DNA of 64,000 nucleotides, from the NCBI RefSeq assembly GCF_014203605.1, contig NZ_JACHJJ010000006.1, forward strand, positions 186,001-250,000, written 5' to 3'. Shown here piece after piece: positions 59,401-64,000 of the stretch. Source of the DNA: Thiemannella venezuelensis (GTDB taxonomy: Bacteria > Actinomycetota > Actinomycetes > Streptosporangiales > Streptosporangiaceae). The translations under genes and the position numbers were made by a program. The stretch's first letter is position 1, and each line of letters starts with the position of its first letter. The notes below the pieces were generated by a model, which saw nothing but the letters and a program-made list of their open reading frames with translations, had not been told where the DNA came from and searched no databases.

Positions 59401-60034
59401 GGTTGGACTCGGCCAGGTCCTCCAGCTCCGGCACCAGCCGTACGTGCTCGCCGAGTGCCAGCCGGGCCTCCACCCGGGCCTGCCCGGCGGTGCGGCGGAC
59501 CCGCTCCAGCCGTTCCGCCTCCTCTCCGAGCCAGGACAGGTCGCAGACGTCGGCCAGGGACGGCCCCCGCCACAACTCCAGCGCGCGGTCCAGCACGGCG
59601 ACCCGCTCGGCGGGGTCGGCGGTGCCGAGGGCCCGTTCGACGAGCTGCTCGGCCAGCCGCACGTCGGTGGCCTCGGCGCCCAGCTCCAGCGCGTAGCCCG
59701 GTGCGCGCGTCACGATCGCGCCCGGCTGCTCCAGCGTCCGCCGCAGGTACGACACATGACTCTGCAGGGTGTTCACGGCCGTCGCCGGCGGACGGCCGTC
59801 CCACACGATCTCGATCAGCCGGTCGGCGCTCACCACCTCGCCCCGCCGCAGCGCCAGGACCGCCAGTACGGCCTTGCGCCGCAGCCCGGGCACCGGCCGG
59901 ACCACGCCGCCGACGGTGACGTCCACCGGCCCCAGCAGGCGTACGCGAACCGGGATCACGGGCATCGGGGACACACCGGCCGGGCCGGGCCGCGACCCGC
60001 CCTGGGCGAGACCGTCATCCGCCCTGACCGCCAT
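56432..60034 (-). CDS. Very large BTAD-AAA-TPR-LuxR hybrid regulator
   Basis: A 1200-residue protein. An N-terminal SARP-type winged helix (VRVRLLGPVDVTVGG...TLQSHVSYLRRTLE) and BTAD domain precede an AAA/LAL-type ATPase (EGQGGIGKTSVLEY, LLIVLDDLHWADL). A long TPR-like region (about 600-1130) leads to a C-terminal LuxR-like helix-turn-helix (LTPTEQQIADLADDGLSDRE then IAEALYLSVSCVRDH). The last helix departs from the usual KTVExHL form. It combines two DNA-binding ends. ATG at 60034 follows GGGAGGT; a frame open to 60193 lacks a site. Convergent with the SARP gene, 55 bases apart. Confidence 0.85.
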   Translation of the reverse strand: MAVRADDGLAQGGSRPGPAGVSPMPVIPVRVRLLGPVDVTVGGVVRPVPGLRRKAVLAVLALRRGEVVSADRLIEIVWDGRPPATAVNTLQSHVSYLRRTLEQPGAIVTRAPGYALELGAEATDVRLAEQLVERALGTADPAERVAVLDRALELWRGPSLADVCDLSWLGEEAERLERVRRTAGQARVEARLALGEHVRLVPELEDLAESNPFDEDVCGLLMTALYRSGRQADALAAFQRLRRRLRDELGIDPGAPLRELETAILRQDPALDRVPAPGPGGPAVSRGPRLVERAGETDLVDRALDRAAARKSGSVLIFEGQGGIGKTSVLEYARGRARLLGFTAATARGAELELEYAWGCVRQLFERFAADAAPAASALLRQPDAQETPHGEYAIINSLFWLASDLASQNPLLIVLDDLHWADLPTIRFLAYLAARLDDLPAVVMVALRPRNERAEQIEHIVSVIAGLPHSSAHALQPLTPAGSAELLAEVIEGEPDPLLVKRCHDATRGNPFLLRELGRELTAPGHGGPPSEGLPDSSPSISRFVARQLRLLPDPATGVAHALAVLGDDVGSDELAQVLGTSQQKVLDALSALVACELVGARGTPARFSFVHPLIRAAVYDGIGTGPRADLHLRAVDAAVHDHDAVRAATHLLRVPPGMGDRDPVAILDRATDLSLARGSVDGAVSFLRRILEEDLGERRAAVLARLGGTEALVDMARAVEHLSHALALEPDPGRRAEIACLLASAHWLVGRPRQAALVCQAELEREAGISADARQALQACIGMFACGTRHGRDLVALFDSFRGQTPGSSVGGLMFEASLALNDMFQNRRAPAEERALRVVGDDRLVRSQNEVVLTGAWYALTAGDHPRVLPSIEAVLAYSRTTGSLRGASPAYAFRSAYMLSRGHLDEAVRDARLAWEVSTSSGADLGLSFIGNWLMTALSARGETGAAQAVLDQVRAAQSTELSRTIYSNGELALLLAQGRIRRAYETALAVREACRAIGVTNPVMVDWAGPLVQCLVRLGRLDEARAAAREMLAAAQTWGTPRAVGRALRLAAAAEPGERGLELLAESVRLLERTDARLEHAASRYALGEALRKADRLPQARVHLQTAIDLARFCGARPLQGLATAALGAAGGPSDPSGPSAESRTALTPTEQQIADLADDGLSDREIAEALYLSVSCVRDHRRALAGRLRPVPEP

Positions 60035-60340
60035 GAGACCTCCCAGGACGCCGGTGAGGGACCTGCCGGACGCGCAGCCGTCGCCGGAGATCCGCTCACG
60101 TCCGAGGCTAACTTCCGAACCGGCGCAAGAACACGGTTTGTGTGCATCGCAGCCGTCTCGTGCGCGTTTCCGGCGGCAACGCGGCGGCAACACCGCCCGG
60201 CTATCCAGGTGTCACTCGCCGGGAGGCCGGCGACGGGGATTCACGACGGGGGCGCACCGCCCCCGTCGGTCAGCGGCGTCGTGGCCGGGATCGGGGCCCG
60301 GGCACGGCAGGGGGACGACTCTGAGTGGTGGGGGACGGCT
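60035..60340. other. 306-base gap, nothing identified
   Basis: Divergent gap between the large regulator and the 60341 gene. It must hold promoters for both, but I see no clear -35/-10 pair or palindrome. Base composition is slightly less GC-rich around 60110-60160. Confidence 0.5.
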
Positions 60341-60934
60341 GTGAGTATTGCGTATCTTCTGGAGGAAGGCCCCGGCGTCCACGGTGACGCCGGGCCGCCG
60401 CCCGCGGTGCTGTGCCGGCGGCGCGGTCACGCCTGGCGGCTGGAATGGGGCGGCGGGACCGTACTGGTCGGCGACAGCGTGGGGATGCGGCACCTGGCCG
60501 CCCTGATCGCCAACCCGGGGCGGGAGATCCCGGCCATCGACCTGGTCACGGGCCCGGTGCCCCCGGCGGAGGGCGCCCTCCGCGGCCGGACCGCCTCGGA
60601 CCAGCCCGTGCTGGACGAGCAGGCCAGGCAGGCCTACCGGCGGCGGCTGTCGGAGATCCAGGCCGAGGTCGACGAGTACGAATCGCTCAACGACCTCGCG
60701 CGTGCCGCCGCCGCACGGGCCGAGCGCGACTGGCTGCTCACCGAGCTGACCGCCGCGACCGGCCTGCGCGGGCGGGCGCGCACCTTCGCCGACGACCAGG
60801 AACGGGCCAGGATCGCCGTGGGCAAGGCCATCCGGCGTGCCCTGACCCGCATCGCCCGTGCCGACCCGGGAATCGGCGAGGAACTGCAGACCACGGTCCG
60901 CACCGGCCTGCGCTGCTCGTACCACCCCCGCTGA
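60341..60934 (+). CDS. Free-standing version of a regulator C-terminal domain
   Basis: A 197-residue protein. The pattern WRLEWGGGTVLVGDSVGMRH, LAALIANPGREIPAIDLVTG, then a long helical part (QARQAYRRRLSEIQAEVDEY) and the ending VRTGLRCSYHP resembles a domain often found at the C-terminus of large actinobacterial LuxR/AfsR-type regulators and ATPases. Here it is a separate gene, divergent from such a regulator. The GTG at 60341 follows GGGGGA. Function unknown. Confidence 0.65.
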   Translation: MSIAYLLEEGPGVHGDAGPPPAVLCRRRGHAWRLEWGGGTVLVGDSVGMRHLAALIANPGREIPAIDLVTGPVPPAEGALRGRTASDQPVLDEQARQAYRRRLSEIQAEVDEYESLNDLARAAAARAERDWLLTELTAATGLRGRARTFADDQERARIAVGKAIRRALTRIARADPGIGEELQTTVRTGLRCSYHPR

Positions 60935-61135
60935 CGGGGCCACCGGCCCGGCCGGCGGAACGCGCGGACCGGGAGCAGCGGGCATCGGCGGAGCCGGACC
61001 GCGGGCGGAGCCGGTGGTTCCCGGGACGGGTCCAGGAAGATCCGTCTCCGTGCGGTGAGGCGGCCTCTCACTACCGGGGGTGCCCGTACCGGCACATTCT
61101 TGTGTTCCCGGTTGATTTCCTGGAGGTGGTGACAG

Positions 61136-61387
61136 GTGCGGCTCCCCACGGAGGACGCTGTCTGGGAAGGCATGCGCAGGCGGCACGCCGAGGCGTGGTC
61201 GATCTGGAGGAGCGACGGCGGACGCTGGTACGCGACCCGGCTCACCGGAGCGTTGACGCAGGCCGAGCTGGACGCGGGGCTCGTCATGACCGCGTGCGGC
61301 GGTGACGCCGACGAGCTCGGCGCGATCCTGGCCGAGCAGGAGAGGTTCACCGGCCAGGCGCTCTCCGCTAGGTCCGGCCGGCCGTAG
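61136..61387 (+). CDS. Small hypothetical protein
   Basis: An 83-residue protein (MRLPTEDAVWEGMRRRHAEA) with a WYATRL strand and an acidic C-terminal helix (DADELGAILAEQERF). GTG at 61136 follows GGAGGTGGTGAC. No known family, signal or membrane segment. Similar short genes occur in actinomycetes near regulators. Confidence 0.6.
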   Translation: MRLPTEDAVWEGMRRRHAEAWSIWRSDGGRWYATRLTGALTQAELDAGLVMTACGGDADELGAILAEQERFTGQALSARSGRP

Positions 61388-61454
61388 CGGTCCCGGCCCC
61401 GGGAACGCCGCCGGCGCGCGACGGGGTCCCCGGGGCGGAGAGGCCGGGCGTGGA

Positions 61455-62429
61455 TCAGCCGGCGAGGGCCTTGACCAGGTCGTCGAGGACCACCTGGGCG
61501 GCGAGCGGGGCGCCGCGGGTGCTCCAGACGGAGCCGTCGACGGAGACCACGTGGTCGTCCTTGACCGCCTTCAGCTCCTTGAACGCGGGGGTCTTCTTCA
61601 CCTCGTCGAGAGCCTTCTCGCCGTCGGCGGTGAGGGTGGAGAGGAACAGCCAGTCGCCGTCGATGTCGGCCAGGGCCTCCAGGCTGAGCGGCATGGAGTG
61701 GGCGGTGCCGTCCTTGTCCTGGGCCTTGGGGCGGGTGAGGCCGAGGTCGGTGGCGACGAAGCTGGCGAACTGCCGCTTCTCCATCCAGCTCGGTCCCTGG
61801 GGGTTCCAGCGCACGATGCTCACCTCGGCGGGCTTCACCCTGGCCTTGGCCTCGGCGATCTTGGCGTCGTAGTCGGCCAGGACCTGCTTGGCGGCGTCGA
61901 GCTTGTTCAGCGTGTTGGCGATGCCCATGAACGACAGCTTCCAGTCGTCGGTGGGGGCCATCGTGACCACCGTCGCTGGGGTGATCTTGCGGAGCTGGTC
62001 GAGGATCTGCTGGTCCTGCATGTCGCCGGCGAGGATCAGGTCGGGCTGGACCTCGACGACCTTGTCGATCACGGGCTGGAGCAGGTTGCCGACCACGGGG
62101 ATGCCCTGGATCTTGTCGGCCAGGTACGCCGGGGGCGTGTCGATGCCCTGGCCGTTGGTGATGCCGACGGGGGTGACGCCGAGGGCGAGGGCGGCGTCGA
62201 GGTCCTCCTGGGTGAGGGTGACCACGCGCTTCGGCTCGGCGGGGACCTTGATCAGAGTGCCGGTGGCGTCCTTCACCTCGCGCGTGGCGGGGGCGGCGGC
62301 CGAGGACGCGGGCTGAGAGGCGGCGGGGGCGGCCGACGTGTCCGTGGAGGATGAGGAGCCGCACGCCGCGACGGTCAGGGCGGCGAGAACGGCGGCGAAG
62401 AGACCGCCGGCCCTGCGGAGGGGGGACAT
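61455..62429 (-). CDS. Iron-siderophore ABC transporter binding lipoprotein
   Basis: A 324-residue FepB/FhuD-type (class III) binding protein. The signal peptide ends in a lipobox (LTVAAC), then a Ser/Ala-rich linker. The mature domain begins VKDATGTLIKVPAEPKRVVT, the usual start of ferri-siderophore binders, with PDLILAGDMQDQQILDQLRK further on. I chose ATG 62429 (GGAG five bases upstream) over GTG 62435. Divergent from the FecCD permease across two iron boxes, so it is probably repressed by an iron regulator. Confidence 0.9.
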   Translation of the reverse strand: MSPLRRAGGLFAAVLAALTVAACGSSSSTDTSAAPAASQPASSAAAPATREVKDATGTLIKVPAEPKRVVTLTQEDLDAALALGVTPVGITNGQGIDTPPAYLADKIQGIPVVGNLLQPVIDKVVEVQPDLILAGDMQDQQILDQLRKITPATVVTMAPTDDWKLSFMGIANTLNKLDAAKQVLADYDAKIAEAKARVKPAEVSIVRWNPQGPSWMEKRQFASFVATDLGLTRPKAQDKDGTAHSMPLSLEALADIDGDWLFLSTLTADGEKALDEVKKTPAFKELKAVKDDHVVSVDGSVWSTRGAPLAAQVVLDDLVKALAG

Positions 62430-62446
62430 AGGCACTCCAGATCGAG

Positions 62447-62485
62447 TTAGGTAAGTCTTACCTATTTTAGGTTAGCCTTGCCTTA
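62447..62485. promoter_or_regulatory. Two DtxR/IdeR-type iron boxes
   Basis: TTAGGTAAGTCTTACCTAT (62447-62465) and TTAGGTTAGCCTTGCCTTA (62467-62485) both match the actinobacterial iron box TTAGGTTAGGCTAACCTAA. The second overlaps the permease ATG and a -10-like TAGCCT (62473-62478). Iron-bound DmdR/IdeR would shut off both divergent genes. Confidence 0.85.
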
Positions 62486-64000
62486 TGTTTACGCAACTCC
62501 GGGCCCCCCTCCTGGTGTTCGGATCGAGTGCGGCGGCGCTCGCCGTGCTCGCCGCGGCCTCGATGCTGACCGGCGCCGGCCGGATCGACCCCGGGCAGGT
62601 CGTGGACTACCTGCTGGGCGCACGCGGCGACCACCACCTGGACATGGTCGTCACCACCATCCGGATACCGCGTACGCTGGCCGCGCTCGCGGTGGGCGCC
62701 GCGCTGGGCGTCTCCGGCATGCTGCTGCAGGCCGTCACCCGCAACCCGCTCGCCGAGACGGGCCTGCTCGGGGTGAACTCGGGCGCCGCGCTCGGCGTCG
62801 TCCTGGGCATCGTCTACGCGGGCGCGCAGACCGGGGGCGCCTACCTGGCGTGGGCGCTCGGCGGCGCGCTGCTCGCCACCGGCATCGTGCTGCTGATCGG
62901 CTCCCGGTTCTCCCCGCTCAAACTGGTCCTGGCGGGCGCGGCGCTCTCGGCGACCCTCACCGGGATCACCTCGGCCCTGCTCGTCGCCGACCCCGTCACC
63001 TTCGACCAGTACCGGTTCTGGGTGCTCGGCTCGCTCGCCGGAGTCCCCATGGACCGGGTCCTGTCCGTCTCACCGGCGATCCTGGCCGGGCTCGTCATGG
63101 CCGCCTTCGCCGCCCGCCCGCTGGCCGCGCTCTCCCTCGGCGACGACGTGGCGGTCGCCCTGGGCCACCGGCCGGGCCGCACCCGCGTCCTGGTGACCGT
63201 GGCGGTGACGCTGCTCAGCGCCGCCGCCGTCGCGGTGGCCGGGCCGATCGGCTTCCTCGGGCTGCTGGCGGGCTACCTGGCCAGGACGGTGCTCGGCGAC
63301 CGGGTCGGCCCGCGGATCGTGTTCTCCGGACTGGCCGGGGCCGCGGTGCTGCTCGGCGCGGACGTGCTGGCCCGGGTGGTCATGCGCCCGTACGAGGCCC
63401 CGGTCTCGCTTCTCATCGCCATCATCGGCGGGCCCGTGCTGATCGTGGTCGCCCGCTCCCGCGCCGTCGCCGCGGGAGCGGGCGACCTGATCGCGGACAG
63501 GAGCCGGCGCGGAGGCCGGGGCATCCTCGGCGCCCCGCTGCGCGGGATCCGCAGGGCGCTGGAGGCCCCGCAGGCAGAGGCCCGGCCGGCCGCGGGGACC
63601 GCGTTCTCCGCGCGGGACGGGTCCCGGTCCACGCCTCCGCGTCCGTCCGACACGCTCCCGGTACGGCTCGGCGCCTACTCGGTCCTGCTCCCGCTCCGCT
63701 CCTCCGCGGCGGCCCTCGCGCTGGCCGTACTCGCCTGCGCCGCAGGAGTCGCGGCCCTGGTCGCCGGGCAGTCCGCCATGACGGCGGGACAGGCGCTGGA
63801 GGCGCTGCGCGGGATCGGCACCGGCGGGCAGGTCCTGCTCGTCCAGGAGATCCGGCTGCCCAGGATCGTCGCGGGACTGATCGCGGGCGCCGCGCTGGGC
63901 CTGTCGGGCTGCCTGACCCAGGCGCTGGCCCGCAACCGGCTGGCCACCCCCGACATGCTCGGCATCAACCAGGGCGCGGTCATCGCCGTCATGCTCGCCG
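62485..64000 (+). CDS. Fused FecCD-type siderophore permease (FhuB-like), partial
   Basis: The frame is open from ATG 62485 to the window end (505 codons). The first FecCD unit (residues about 1-325) has VGAALGVSGMLLQAVTRNPL, GFLGLLAGYLARTVLGDRVG and further helices. A basic, Pro/Ala-rich linker (about 330-395) leads to the start of a second unit (LIAGAALGLSGCLTQALARN, PDMLGINQGAVIAVM). Two permease halves in one chain is the FhuB arrangement; the C-terminal half is cut by the window edge. Probably leaderless, with the iron box over its start. Confidence 0.9.
   Translation, partial: MFTQLRAPLLVFGSSAAALAVLAAASMLTGAGRIDPGQVVDYLLGARGDHHLDMVVTTIRIPRTLAALAVGAALGVSGMLLQAVTRNPLAETGLLGVNSGAALGVVLGIVYAGAQTGGAYLAWALGGALLATGIVLLIGSRFSPLKLVLAGAALSATLTGITSALLVADPVTFDQYRFWVLGSLAGVPMDRVLSVSPAILAGLVMAAFAARPLAALSLGDDVAVALGHRPGRTRVLVTVAVTLLSAAAVAVAGPIGFLGLLAGYLARTVLGDRVGPRIVFSGLAGAAVLLGADVLARVVMRPYEAPVSLLIAIIGGPVLIVVARSRAVAAGAGDLIADRSRRGGRGILGAPLRGIRRALEAPQAEARPAAGTAFSARDGSRSTPPRPSDTLPVRLGAYSVLLPLRSSAAALALAVLACAAGVAALVAGQSAMTAGQALEALRGIGTGGQVLLVQEIRLPRIVAGLIAGAALGLSGCLTQALARNRLATPDMLGINQGAVIAVMLA

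Noticed and set aside
52687-61387. Secondary-metabolite gene cluster, suggested by two SARP-type regulators
   Set aside because: No synthase, tailoring or export genes accompany them in the window.

Overview
The window is chromosomal DNA of a very GC-rich actinomycete. Strong third-position GC, frequent GTG starts, lipobox lipoproteins, several promoters placed 6-7 bases before a start codon (leaderless transcripts), SARP/BTAD regulators, an ATPase-less sugar ABC importer, an actinobacterial pca cluster and a chitin-type LPMO all fit a filamentous member of the Streptosporangiales. The species cannot be read from the sequence. There is no rRNA, CRISPR array, prophage or complete biosynthetic cluster.

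Layout. 1-2315: a truncated aldo/keto reductase, a divergent MerR regulator and a PbpA-type transpeptidase. 2397-4749: an ABC-exporter gene reduced to fragments, holding an apparently intact IS605-type element (tnpA/tnpB) and a 132-bp MITE-like sequence. 4933-11720: a sugar ABC importer whose operator is shared with a LacI gene about 6 kb away, plus a lipoprotein and a TetR/NmrA-type pair. 11760-17035: a beta-ketoadipate operon (pcaI-J-F-B) and its IclR regulator. 17124-23765: an MFS exporter, a glycerophosphodiesterase, a cysteine dioxygenase-like cupin, an amidohydrolase, a LacI regulator, an OsmC protein and small proteins. 23899: tRNA-Lys(CTT). 24099-32353: a DUF234 ATPase, then two Ser/Thr kinases in an operon with two paralogous membrane proteins. 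32603-37858: a secreted M14 carboxypeptidase, an AA10 LPMO, a decayed IS605-type remnant and a DUF305 lipoprotein. 37935-42919: small proteins typical of envelope or stress responses, several behind sigmaB-like promoters. 43120: a second identical tRNA-Lys. 43289-48537: RecD2 helicase, a second aldo/keto reductase with the MerR-type promoter, and a GntR/ABC operon. 49258-52580: a broken VOC gene, then an overlapping DUF262-HipA pair that resembles a defence or toxin module. 52687-61387: a stand-alone histidine-kinase ATPase domain, two very large SARP-type regulators and two small proteins. 61455-64000: siderophore-binding lipoprotein and a divergent fused FecCD permease around two iron boxes; the permease runs off the end.

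How the genes work together. Several local circuits can be read from DNA sites: a MerR regulon of three genes with identical leaderless promoters; a LacI autoregulatory circuit controlling the sugar importer; IclR-type sites before pcaI; a GntR site before its ABC operon; TetR sites in the NmrA/TetR gap; DtxR-type iron boxes; and a set of sigmaB-like promoters. The most interesting candidate for an undescribed system is the DUF262-HipA gene pair.
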